Part shown: positions 52,011 through 62,130 of the stretch, piece by piece | How the letters are laid out: each line of letters begins with the position of its first letter | Position numbering within the stretch: the first letter of the stretch is position 1 | Origin: Hemerocallis citrina | Lineage: Eukaryota > Streptophyta > Magnoliopsida > Asparagales > Asphodelaceae | Length of the DNA: 64,000 nt | Direction: 5' to 3' | Assembly: GCA_017893485.1 (NCBI GenBank) | Contig: CM030366.1 | Location: 200,007,173-200,071,172, forward strand | The notes under the pieces: model-generated | What the model was told of the DNA's origin: nothing | The model's input: only the letters and a program-made list of their open reading frames with translations | Database searches by the model: none | Position numbers and translations under genes: made by a program

Positions 52011-54323
52011 CTTAAACCATGCATCCATGCCCTTAACATTTTGGGCTGATGCCTTTGTCACCAGTTGCTACCTCATAAATCGCCTACCATCCTCCCCACT
52101 AAAAGGTCAAACTCCCCTTGAACTGTTTTTTAGTTCCACTCCAGACTACAAAGCCTTAAAATCCTTTAGGTGTCTTTGCTACCCATATCTCAGACCCTAT
52201 GCATCAAATAAATTAGATAAAAGATTCCTTGACTGTGTCTTTATTGGCTATTCCAGCACTCAAAAAGGATACATATGCTATCATCGACCATCCCAAAGGA
52301 TATACATCTCTCGTCACGTCGACTTTGAAGAAATAATCTTTCCCTATTCGGCAGTGCAAAGCAACCCCACCAATGTAAGTACTACTTCTGCATCCTCTAT
52401 ACCTTTACAAACCACATCAATTTTACCCACTCTACAAGCATCTCACATACCCCCTATACCAAATAACCCACCTACCATTAACCCACTTCAACCTGCCCCT
52501 CAACCTCCCTCGGTACAGGCGACTGATAGCACAATACAGTCGACTGCACCTACTGCTCCACTCTCGGTACAGTCGACTGGTAGTACCCTACAGTCGACTG
52601 TACCTACTGCTACACCTCTTACACAAGAATCCTTTCCCCAACACCATATGATTACTAGGGCAAAAGGTGGTATACGTAAACTTGTTAATAGATTATGTTT
52701 GCATGCCACTAAACACCCTTTGCAGGATGCAAAATTAGAGGAACCAACCTGCTTCACACAAGCACAGAGCCATCCCCAATGGCGTAGTGCTATGGATGAT
52801 GAGATCAATGCCCTACTACAGAAAGGCACATGGACCCTCACCCCTGCTCAAAGCAATCAGAACATTGTGGGATGCAAATGGGTCTTTCGTATCAAACGAA
52901 AATCAGATGGTACTATTGACCGCTACAAAGCTCGTCTTGTCGCAAAAGGATTTCATCAACAAGCAGGTATTGATTATGGAGAAACTTTCAGCCCTGTGAT
53001 TAAACCCTGCACAATTAGGATTGTCATTACCATCGCACTAATGAACAAATGGGCACTCCGTCAATTAGATGTTCAAAATGTCTTTCTTCATGGCCATCTC
53101 ACAGAAGAAGTTTACATGAAACAACCACTAGGGTATGTAGATTCCAGATTTCCAAAGCATGTTTGTCGCCTACGGAAATCTCTCTATGGGCTCAAGCAAG
53201 CCCCTAGAGCTTGGTACTCGAGACTCACTGGGTATCATTGCTCTCTTGGTTTTGTCAGTTCCAAGGCCGACTCATCTCTGCTCATAAGACAAACTGGTGA
53301 CTCTACTCTATTTATTTTAATATATGTTGATGACATTATTATCACAGGCACACCGGGAAATCATATCGATACACTCATATCCCAGCTCCAATCTACATTT
53401 GCAATCAAGGACCTGGGCCCATTAAGTTACTTTTTGGGCATCAAAGTTCTTCCAAATCGCAATGGCCTTTTTCTATCTCAGCGCAAATATATTCTGGATC
53501 TATTACTAAGCTCTAAGTTCGATGGTGTCAAGCCTATCACCACACCCCTGGCAGCCAATACTCCACTCTCTAAACATGATGGGCCGACTCACAATGATCC
53601 TACCCAATATAGGAGTATTGTGGGATCTTTGCAGTATCTATCTTTCACTAGACCTGACATTGCAGTCGCTGTCAACAAAGTATGTCAGTTCATGCATAAC
53701 CCTCGAGATGTCCATTGGTCTGCTGTCAAGCGAATTCTTCGTTATCTCAAATACACCATCAACTTTGGCTTGCAGTTGTCTACACCAACAACTTCCACAA
53801 TTCATGCATATTCGGACTCGGACTGGGCAGGATGTCCTGATGATCGCAGGTCTACAAGCGGCTATTGTATCTTCTTTGGTGGCAACCTCATATCATGGAG
53901 TGCAAGGAAGCAAAAGACAGTTTTCCGTTCAAGCACGGAAGCTGAATACAGGGGCGTCGCAATTGCTACCGCAGAAGTTATGTGGATTCAATCTCTCTTA
54001 AAGGAGCTTGGTTACTCCACACTTTTGCCGCCAACTCTCTGGTGTGACAACTTAGGGGCTACGTATCTCACGGTAAATCCTATCTTCCATGCTCGCACAA
54101 AGCATATCGAAATAGATTACCATTTTGTCCGTGAACGTGTTGCTTCCAAACAACTCAGTGTTCGATTTATCTCCACCAAAGATCAGCTGGCCGACATCTT
54201 CACCAAAGGTCTCAGCAGTAACAGATTTCAGGAGCTAAGAAACAAGTTGTCCATCCAACCTTGGCCGTTCAACTTGCAGGGGAGTGTAAAGACTAAGTCG
54301 ACTAATCCTTCATCAGTCGACTA
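52005..54323 (+). pseudogene. Copia integrase C-terminus, reverse transcriptase and RNase H (open frame)
   Basis: An open frame of over 770 codons. Integrase C-terminal part: W-A-D-A-F near residue 19, then C-V-F-I-G-Y-S. A Pro/Ser/Thr-rich linker (about 125-225) contains Q-S-T repeats encoded by GTCGAC palindromes. RT: W-R-S-A-M-D-D-E, K-W-V-F-R-I-K, Q-L-D-V-Q-N-V-F-L-H-G and the catalytic Y-V-D-D at 53323-53334. RNase H: S-D-S-D-W-A-G-C, S-S-T-E-A-E-Y and T-K-H-I-E-I. It ends at 54324 after a short tail. The domains look functional, but integrase is frameshifted away and gag is absent, so it is marked as part of a broken polyprotein. Confidence 0.92.
54275..54284 (+). promoter_or_regulatory. 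Polypurine tract of the right copia element
   Basis: The tract TGCAGGGGAG lies immediately before the LTR start TGTAAAGAC at 54285. It overlaps the 3' end of the open RT-RNase H frame, which reads on into the LTR for about 13 codons. Confidence 0.7.
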
Positions 54324-54680
54324 GTCTACCAATAAGTCGACTGTAGCTCATCAGCAGTCGACTGGATATGACTAAACTATTGCAACAAAACTCTCGGCAC
54401 AGTCGACTGGTAGTACCCTACAGTCGACTGTACCCAATCCGTTACAATCCCTAAAGATCTGCAAATATGCAACCGTGTCAACAACCGATCTCCAGAAGAA
54501 TAGGTCTGCAACAGCAATTGTTTGTATCCCTAAAGGATAAGATCTGTAACCAATAAAGATCTGATCTGATTTGATTTGATTTGTAAAAACTCTATATATA
54601 AATCATTAGCATCACCTGTTTAAGGTGTGCAAGCCATTCAATAAAACTCACTGGTTCATTTCTAGGTAATGAAATGGGGG
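54285..54680 (+). repeat. 3' LTR of the right copia element
   Basis: The start TGTAAAGAC is set by the polypurine tract; the end is approximate. It holds six GTCGAC palindromes (54298-54432), including a 44-bp block (54391-54434) almost identical to the element's own coding linker at 52561-52604. A CTATATATAAATC TATA-like box follows near 54590, and AATAAAAC lies near 54641. No second LTR is present for confirmation. Confidence 0.7.
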
Positions 54681-54689
54681 TTGGGACTT

Positions 54690-55265
54690 GGGAGGGTAGT
54701 GTTTTTTTTTTTTTTTAAATTTTATTTTATAATAAAGAGTCATCGGTTCATTAATGAAAGATTAACGTACGAAACATAGTAGAACACTTGCAACCTATAA
54801 CACTTACAACCTATGGGGGTTGGGAGCGTAGTTATAAATTCCCATATGGAGAATGGGCTAAATTAATTAATGAAGGTTTGATTATGTGATTCAATCCTGT
54901 TCTTTAGTGGAGGTGGGTTTTAAAATAGGATGTAAGGGCTCTATTTCTTCATGGTTTCACTAATTCGGGATCCTTTATCTTGGAAATTAACTGCATGCGA
55001 TATTAATCAAGTACCATTTTTAGAGAACTCCCTCTCAATGATACGCATGACATGAATTAGCATGTTGCTACTGCAAAGTCGATCTTCGATTCAAAAAAAT
55101 GGCAGTCAGAAATAATATCTTGGAACACAACGAATTCATGTTTCCCAAAGAATTCCTTTGCATTTGAAGCCTTGGAACACCTCATTGAACCTCCACCGCA
55201 ATAGTGGAAATGATCTGTCCCCTGATTTCTTTTCGAGATAGTCCTCAATTTAAGCTTGTTCTGAA
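54690..55265. other. Intergenic, nothing recognised
   Basis: It begins with a 15-nt T run and then unique-looking AT-rich sequence. No coding domain or repeat related to the window is seen. It is followed by the SKP1 3'-flank homology. Confidence 0.45.
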
Positions 55266-55269
55266 ATTG

Positions 55270-56110
55270 CTGGATTCAATCAGGCCTTGTCTCGACACAC
55301 ACCCTATTTCAATCAAATTTGGTTCCATTATGTGCCCTTTACATTGCACAACTATGGAGATGGTATTATAATGTGCAAACCATACAGACTACTCATACTT
55401 TAATATCTGGAATCTCAAAAATAAAAACTATAATAAAAACCATGCAGTTTAAGAAATTAACCAGCTAGATTGAAACTACAAAACAATCAAACCATCCAGA
55501 ATTAAGAAGCTGCAGTGCTTTATAATAAAACAAATACCAAGCAACATGAGAAGTAAAAGGTCTTAACATACAATTAGTTTAGTTTAGAAGATTTGTGAGT
55601 AACTTGTATATAATATGAGATTACTATCTTCTATGTTAAGAAAAATGGAAAAGGATTATGTGGAACATATATTTTGCTCGTCCCTAGTCTTCTCTATTTG
55701 GGGGTTTAATGCTCATCAGACAAAAAACAATAGAAGAACATATATATATTGTACTTCGATGCTAGCTCATCCATATATTAATTTGACTATCTTATATATT
55801 TTTTGTGGTTTTTCTGCCCCTTTTTTCCTAGCTTGTCCGTCACCTTAGATTCAAAAATTACATGCCTCTTCGGCTCTTCCTAGTAGATAGATCAAACAAC
55901 AACAATTATCAAACTCTTATTGGGTAGTTTCCTGCATTCGAAATCACACAAGTTGAATCTTATCAGACGCACCCTATATAACTTGAACAATTTGTCTCCT
56001 TCGTGTCCTCCACATTGTACAACTAATTAGGAATTTGTATGGGAACTAAAAACTTACTATGGTCATACACTCTCCTCATACTATAATACTAGCTAGCTAG
56101 ATACATTAAT
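55270..56110 (-). repeat. SKP1 3'-flank homology block, copy next to gene 2
   Basis: Reverse-complement match to 2620-3580 and in part to 5100-5520. Landmarks read on the plus strand are TGTCTCGACACACACCCTAT (55289-55308), GTGCCCTTTACATTGCACAA (55332-55351), GAAATTAACCAGCT (55451-55464) and the CTCCTCATACTATAATA block (56072-56088). No gene inside it. Confidence 0.75.
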
Positions 56111-56524
56111 TCACTTCCAATTTCCATCTATATATTCTTCCTCCCAATTTACTATTCCCATCTGTTCATTTGCAAATACATACGTACAGCTTGACAAATT
56201 ATCCAAATAAATGGAAACTATTAAACATGAGGAACAAAAAATAGAATAGGAATGATTCGGGCCACTTTCAAAGCTATATACACGAATCTAATTGAGTGCA
56301 AAAAAGAAGTATATGATAAGAATTCTCAATACATAGTTTACGTGGCGTGTCAAAAATTGATTTCTACAAATATTTTCTGAATATATATATATATATATAT
56401 AGGTCGATGGCTAAAATTTGTCCAATCTAAAAAAATAAAATTAAGCAAGAACACGAAAAAAATAAAAAGAAGTTTTTAAATATCTCTAAGTAATTAAGAA
56501 TAAGGCGGCCGGGTGCATGCCTGC

Positions 56525-57061
56525 CTACGTGAACGCCCAGTCGTACTCCTCCCTAACTTTCTTCTCCTCCTCGGGAGTAAAATCGTTCTCTATCCCCATA
56601 TACTCCCTGCACTGCTCCACCGTCATGTTCTTGATATTATCCGCCACCGCCTGGCACAGCAAACCCAGCAGAGTCTTCTCGCTCAAGTAGTTTGCCGCGG
56701 ATAGCACCTCAAAAAGCTCATCTCTCTCCATCTTCACAAACTCCTTCTCCCACTCCGACATCTTTACAGACGAGGATGAGGATGAGGATGACTCGTCGGT
56801 GACGTCAGTGTGCTTCCAGTACTCGGTGATCTTGCGGAGCGCGTCGCTGCTGACGATGTGGAGGGGGACGACGAGGTCGGAGTCGGTGAGGTCTTCGATG
56901 AGGTTCTTGATGGTTTCGGAGCGTGAGGCGTGGGATGAGAGGACCACGAACTCTACTTTGTTGGAGGAGACGAGTCTCAACGTTTTGGGGGTTTGGGTTT
57001 GGGTTTGGCTGTTGGATTCTGCGTTGACTGCAGTGAGATCTTTCGGGGATTCGTCTGCCAT
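56525..57061 (-). CDS. SKP1-like protein, copy 2
   Basis: 178 residues, single exon, SKP1/ASK family, the adaptor between cullin-1 and F-box proteins in SCF ubiquitin ligases. An N-terminal low-complexity stretch (Gln/Thr repeats about 17-25) precedes the BTB/POZ-like part (residues about 27-85). That part shows V-S-S-N-K-V-E-F, S-E-T-I-K-N-L-I and V-P-L-H-I-V. A serine run is at about 91-97. The C-terminal F-box-binding region has W-E-K-E-F, L-S-A-A-N-Y-L, A-V-A-D-N-I, M-T-V-E-Q-C-R-E and D-F-T-P-E-E-E. It ends D-W-A-F-T, close to the canonical W-A-F-E, unlike copy 1. The start codon is in GCCATGGC context as in copy 1. It is the better candidate for an ordinary SKP1 function; copy 1 and copy 2 are clear paralogues. 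Confidence 0.93.
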   Translation of the reverse strand: MADESPKDLTAVNAESNSQTQTQTPKTLRLVSSNKVEFVVLSSHASRSETIKNLIEDLTDSDLVVPLHIVSSDALRKITEYWKHTDVTDESSSSSSSSVKMSEWEKEFVKMERDELFEVLSAANYLSEKTLLGLLCQAVADNIKNMTVEQCREYMGIENDFTPEEEKKVREEYDWAFT

Positions 57062-57150
57062 GGCTGAGATTTCGGAGAGAAGATTAAGAATTAATTGACG
57101 TTAAGGGGATGAAGGAGGCGAGACTAGAAGATGGGGTGGGGTGTTAACAA

Positions 57151-57156
57151 TTTATA
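57151..57156 (-). promoter_or_regulatory. TATA box of SKP1 gene 2
   Basis: Minus-strand CCTATAAATTG about 90 bp before the ATG, next to AGGGTTTTAGGGTTTCC, the same arrangement as upstream of SKP1 gene 1. Confidence 0.65.
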
Positions 57157-57364
57157 GGAAACCCTAAAACCCTAATTCCTTTTTTTTTAATTGCAGCGAT
57201 TAGATAAATACTCATTTTCATTCGAGATTAGGAATTATCTTCTTTTTTTTTAAAGATAAAAACAGCTAATAAAGGGGTCTATATTATAAAAAAACAGCTA
57301 ATAAAGGGGGCTATATTATTATATTATTTACACGTGCATTTTTCTTCTTCTTTTCTTTACGGCA

Positions 57365-57949
57365 TCTCGAATAACGCTAGCCATTGAACAACGCTAGCCA
57401 TTGGCTCGCTAGAATAGAAAAAATAGTGAACAATTGGATAATTTGGCTAGCAACAAAAGTCCACTCTCCAACTATGTTATCTATTTTAGCTAATCACCAA
57501 AAAAAATCTTCCTCGAAAAAGCAGATCGTGAATCACGCTTGTTGCGATCGCGAGGTCTTCTGAGATGATCGTGATCGCGAGTTCTTCTGATCTGATTGTG
57601 ATCGCGAAAGCTATAAAAAAAATTCTTCTAATCGCGATTTCAAGAAGAACGTTATTTTTTTGCTATTTGATTTTTTTAAAAGTTCGTCATTTGATTTTAT
57701 TTTATTTTTTTAGTTCGGGATTTTTGATTTTTTTTTTAAGTTCACGATCGCGAGTTCGGGATTTTTGGATTTTTTTTTAAGCGGAAGGAAAGTTTAGCGA
57801 GCGATACAACTTCGCCAGATCTGGCGAAGTGAACCTGAGAAATTTATTTTGTCGAGTGGTTTGACGAGTCCCATTGGAGCAAAATTTTCAGCCTAAATTT
57901 GCTATTTTTGGTAAAATTGAGATAGTCTTATAAAGCTAGTTGTAACTCA
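57365..57949. mobile_element. Possible Harbinger-like MITE, decayed
   Basis: It shares GCTAGCCATTG, TATTTTAGCTA and CCAGATCTGGCGA words and overall layout with the next element. It includes a perfect 20-bp palindrome (CTTCGCCAGATCTGGCGAAG, 57807-57826 region). Ends and duplications are unclear. Confidence 0.4.
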
Positions 57950-57952
57950 TAA

Positions 57953-58501
57953 GACCATCTCCAACCATGCTAGCCATCTTTCAATTTTAGCCAAAATAGC
58001 TAATATAAAGACAAAAATATGCTCCAACGGGACTAGCCAAACCACTCGCCAAAATAGATTTCTAATATTCACTCGCCGGATCTGGCGAGTATGTGCCGCT
58101 CTCTAAACTTCTTCCCAAAACCGCAAAATTGCAAAATTGTGAAATCAATCGCGAAAATTGCGAAATCAATCGCGAAAATTGCAAAATCAATCGCGAAAAT
58201 CGAGGAATCGTGGAAAATTGCAGAATCACGACATTTATATTTTTGTTGGAGCAGAAAATTGCGAAATCAATCGCGAAAACTACAAAATTTTATTTTTAGG
58301 CTTGGAAATTTTATTTTGTATTGGGCTTTTTTATGGGCTTTATTTTATATTTTTATTTTATTTAATTTTGGACATTAAATTATTAATGGTTATTCAAAAT
58401 AAATAACATGGTTGGAGTGGAGATTTTTTTCGCCGGTCAAATTATCCATTTGTTATCCATTTTGGCTATTTAGCCACAATAGCTAACGTGGTTGGAGTGC
58501 T
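57953..58501. mobile_element. PIF/Harbinger-like MITE
   Basis: The left end GACCATCTCCAACCATGCTAGC and the reversed right end AGCACTCCAACCACGTTAGC form imperfect terminal inverted repeats. TAA flanks on both sides (57950-57952, 58502-58504) fit the 3-bp duplication of Harbinger elements. The interior carries short repeats of AATCGCGAAAATTGC (58135-58200, 58255-58280). No transposase. Confidence 0.55.
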
Positions 58502-58569
58502 TAAGAGCTTCTTTTATTTTCGAAATAGAATGAATTTTTGAAGATGAAACTTTAATGCTCGCTTACATA

Positions 58570-59482
58570 GAATGAATGTTAGAGGATTGGGCAGCCCTGA
58601 CAAATGCTCGCTTATAAAAGAAGGAATCCGTAGCTCCTCCCCATCTATAATCTGCCTACAAGAGACCAAGTTCAGAAAGCCAGGTCCCCAAAAGCTCTCA
58701 TCAATTGGAGGATGTACTATAACAAAATGGATACATCTCGACTCCATTGGCAGCTGCGGTGGTATTCTCCTAGGATGGAATGACCAACTCCTGATTGTAC
58801 ATATTCGGCAGTTGATATATTCTCTGTTTCTGCTTCTTTCAAGAATCGATCATCATCTGAAGAATGGTCAATCACAACTGTCTATGCACCTTTTGATTTG
58901 GAGGATAGAAAACTTTGTTTTTATGAAATTCAACAGCACAGAAGCCACCTCAAAGATGCTTGGGTTCTATGTGGAGATTTTAATGTAACTACTTCTGATA
59001 CTGAGCGGTCTAGTGGAAAAGGTTCAACAAGTGATATGAGATGCTTTCGTGAATTCATCCATGACCTGGTCCTCATTGATCTCCCCCTCTCAGGTAGGAA
59101 ATATACCTGGTCCAATCTTAGAAGCTCCCCCTCAATGGCCAAACTCGACAGATTCTTGATCTCCGCAGCTTGGGAATCCTCCTTCCCTAACTGCATCCAA
59201 TACTCCCTTCCAAGATTTTCATCTGATCACTGCCCCATCGTCATCGACAATCAAGTCATCACTCACCAGGTCCATTATTTGAGATTTGAAAAAGCCTGGC
59301 TTCAACACTCCTCATTCGTCCGGGCGGTTGAAGATTGGTGGAAGACTTTCTTGTGCACTGGGAATCCGATTGATATTTTTACAACAAAGCTTAATCTCCT
59401 CAAAGAAGGATTCGACGTTGGAGAAATGACACTTTTGGCGACATCCCAACTAAGAAGAAACAGCTGCAAGAGAAATTACTGA
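58570..59482 (+). pseudogene. LINE ORF2 endonuclease, frameshifted
   Basis: The first frame (58572 onward) carries N-V-R-G-L-G-S and I-C-L-Q-E-T-K, with the catalytic glutamate, and G-G-I-L-L-G-W. Near 58800-58890 the reading shifts to a second frame with V-L-C-G-D-F-N-V-T and S-D-H-C-P-I, the DNase I-like active-site motifs. A further frame change occurs at about 59450. The nicking enzyme of the LINE, inactivated. Confidence 0.88.
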
Positions 59483-61095
59483 GGTTGGAGATTGAGGCTG
59501 AGCAACTCCCTACTGCGGTTGACTCCCTAAAGGCAACCCAAATTAAGCTCCAAAATCTTATCCGGGCTGAGGCAGTGTATTGGAGGCAAAGGTCGAGAGT
59601 GCAATGGATCAAGGAAGGAGATGCAAATTCTGAATTCTTCCACTGCATTGCTAATAGGAGAAGGAGATGAAACTTCATCCACAGTCTCATCATTGACGAA
59701 GCACTTATAACCTCTCCAATCCTTATTAGAAAGGCTTTCGAAAAACATTTTCAAGCAATTTGTGTTACAAATCCTCATTCAGATTTTCGGATTGATTGGC
59801 AATCCCTTTATCCACAAAATGAGATTTGTTTGGAGCATTTAGATGACCCGTTCACTATGGAAGAGATTAAATTGGCCGTCTTCGGAATGAGCAGTGACAA
59901 AGCACCAGGCCCCGATGATTTCTCGATGAGCTTTTATCATACTTTTTGGGACACTATCAAAGATGATCTATTTGTCATGCTACAGTCGGTACAGAGAGGA
60001 GATACTGATCTAGATAGGTTAAACTACTCCAACATTATGTTAATTCCCAAGTGCGAGGGTGCAAATTCGGTCTCTGATTACAGACCTATCAGCTTGCTCA
60101 ACTGCTCCTTCAAAATTTTCACCAAAATCCTTGCCAACAGACTTGCCCCTATCCTCCACTCCCTTGTGTCCTCTTCTCAAAGTGCCATCCCGAAAGGTAA
60201 ATCGACGGTGGATTGTTTTCTTGTAGCTCATGAAGCTATCAACCTATGCAGTAGACGCAACTCCGATGCACTTTTGTTCAAGATTGACTTCACAAAAGCT
60301 TTTGACACAGTCAGTTGGAAATTTTTAGACTAGCTTCTAATCGCCAGAGGCTTTGTGGCAGCTTGGTGCAGGTGGATTCATATGATCATAAAGACGACAA
60401 AATCTTCAATTCTCATTAATGGAGAGGGGGGAAGACAAATCAACTCCAAGAGAGGGCTCAAGCAGGGGGATCCTCTATCACCAATGCTTTTCATCTTAGT
60501 CGTAGATGTGTTAGCTCAGATGCTCTTTAGTGGTCGCAGAAATGGTGCTTTCTCTCCTCTTCCTGTCCGGGGATCACTTGCAAATCTGTCAGTTCTATAA
60601 TTTGCAGATGACACGCTGCTATTTTGTAAAGGAGATGGGCATGATGTTATCAACCTCAAAGTAGCACTACAACTATTTGCAAACGTCTCAGGGCTGGCCA
60701 TTAATTTCAATAAGTCCTCGATTGTTTACTTTGGCAACTCGAAGATGAAGCTACAAACTTTTTCAACTATCCTAGGTTGCAAGGAAGAATGCTTACCTAT
60801 TCAGTATCTTGGCATGCCACTATCTAGCAGGAAGCTCAGCAAAATAAATTGACAGTCGCTGATCCTCAAGATTGAAAGAAGACTCTCTGTGTGGAAGGGC
60901 AAAATGCTATCTAGAGGTGGGAGGTTAGTACTTATTAATGTTGTTCTCACTGCTTTACCGATCTACTTCGCTTCTTTCTTCAGATTACCTCTTTGGGTAA
61001 TCAAAAGAATTGATCAGATTCGCAGTAGGTTTTTTTGGTGTGGCTCTGACACCGATGCAAGAGGAGTGGCATGAATGCGGTGGAAGAAGATAACT
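59480..61095 (+). pseudogene. LINE ORF2 reverse transcriptase with stops
   Basis: The linker W-I-K-E-G-D-A-N and F-F-H (59590-59645) leads to RT: A-P-G-P-D-D-F, L-I-P-K, Y-R-P-I-S-L-L-N, D-F-T-K-A-F-D-T-V, G-L-K-Q-G-D-P-L-S-P and F-A-D-D-T (60601-60615), Y-L-G-M-P-L, W-K-G-K-M-L-S. Stops at 60331, 60598, about 60850 and about 61072 sit where CAA or TGG codons would be expected, consistent with C-to-T or G-to-A changes. The TRIM insertion ends the block at about 61095. Confidence 0.9.
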
Positions 61096-62046
61096 CAGAC
61101 AATTTATACAAATTAGATACTATGTAGTACAACTGCCCACCACAGGCTGCCTCTCAAAATGTGGTTAACCGATTTGGTGACTCTTGATCATAGGCTATTA
61201 TATTTTAATATTATTATATTCATTTTTGTAATCGATATGGGACTATTCTCATCATACATTCTGTTCTCTCTCCAAGCTCTCACACAAATACCGGTGGCCC
61301 CCCCTCTAATAACCATGCCAGCCAGGGCAAAGCAACAGCAACATCTTTTTGCTGTTGTTTCCTTCACGAGTTGGCCCACCATCTATTTAATACATTTCCT
61401 TTACCCCCCCCTTCAGAAATCAGCATCCTTACTGAGCACGGGGCATGCACAACCTAGTGCAGGATCTCCTTTCTAACTGATGTGGAGTTGAGTACCCTGA
61501 TTCTGCTAACTGCACCGTACCCTGATTCTTCAGGCATGCCCGTACATCTGCTAGCTCCATCTCAGGCATACATCTCGCCCACTCTTACCCACACTCAGTG
61601 TCAAAAGTCAGCTCTGATACCATTTGTAACGCCTCTGCCCCTAGCTCAGACAATTTATACAATTTATAAGACAAATTAGATACTATGTAGTACAACTGCC
61701 CACCACAGACTGCCTCTCAAAAGGTGGTTAACCGATTTGGCGACTCTTGATCATAAGCTATTATATTTTAATATTATTATATTCATTTTTGTAATCGATA
61801 TGGGACTATTCTTTTCATACATTATGTTCTCTCTCCAAGCTCTCACACAAATACTGGTGGGCCCCCCTCTAATAGCCATGTCAGCTATGGCAAAGCAATA
61901 GCAACATCTTTATGCTGTTGTTTCCTTCACGAGTTGGCCCACCATCTATTTAATACATTTCCTTTATCCTTTTATATTACCAAATCATTATTTCATACCA
62001 TTAAGCCATCATGCAAAATCAAACAGCAAACATCTCTTTACATTTT

Positions 62047-62116
<70 letters not shown>

Positions 62117-62130
62117 CACGGGGTGTTACA
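61096..62130 (-). mobile_element. TRIM-like element 2, partly deleted
   Basis: It is related to TRIM-like element 1 (shared AGATACTATGTAGTACAACTGCC, GACTCTTGATCATAGGC and AATCAGCATCCT words). The right LTR is complete (61625-62130, TGTAACGCCTCTG to GGGGTGTTACA). The left LTR (61096-61410) lacks its first bases and its end. The minus-strand primer-binding site TGGTATCAGAGC lies at about 61611-61622. The right LTR holds a 66-nt AT microsatellite (62050-62115). No target duplication is found, which suggests a deletion at the left junction. Confidence 0.82.

Larger units (their letters stand above)
50433..54680 (+). mobile_element. Ty1/copia element, 5'-incomplete, internally scrambled
   Basis: The plus-strand order is protease fragment, scrambled insert, GAG-pre-integrase/integrase, RT-RNase H, polypurine tract and 3' LTR. 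No 5' LTR, primer-binding site or gag is seen left of 50433. Domains look RE1-like. RT-RNase H is one long open frame, so this copy is much younger than the copia fragment at the window's left end. Components follow as separate entries. Confidence 0.88.

Noticed and set aside
55615..55848. A 77-codon plus-strand frame near SKP1 gene 2
   Set aside because: No domain, and it lies within SKP1 3'-flank homology that is non-coding in the other copies.
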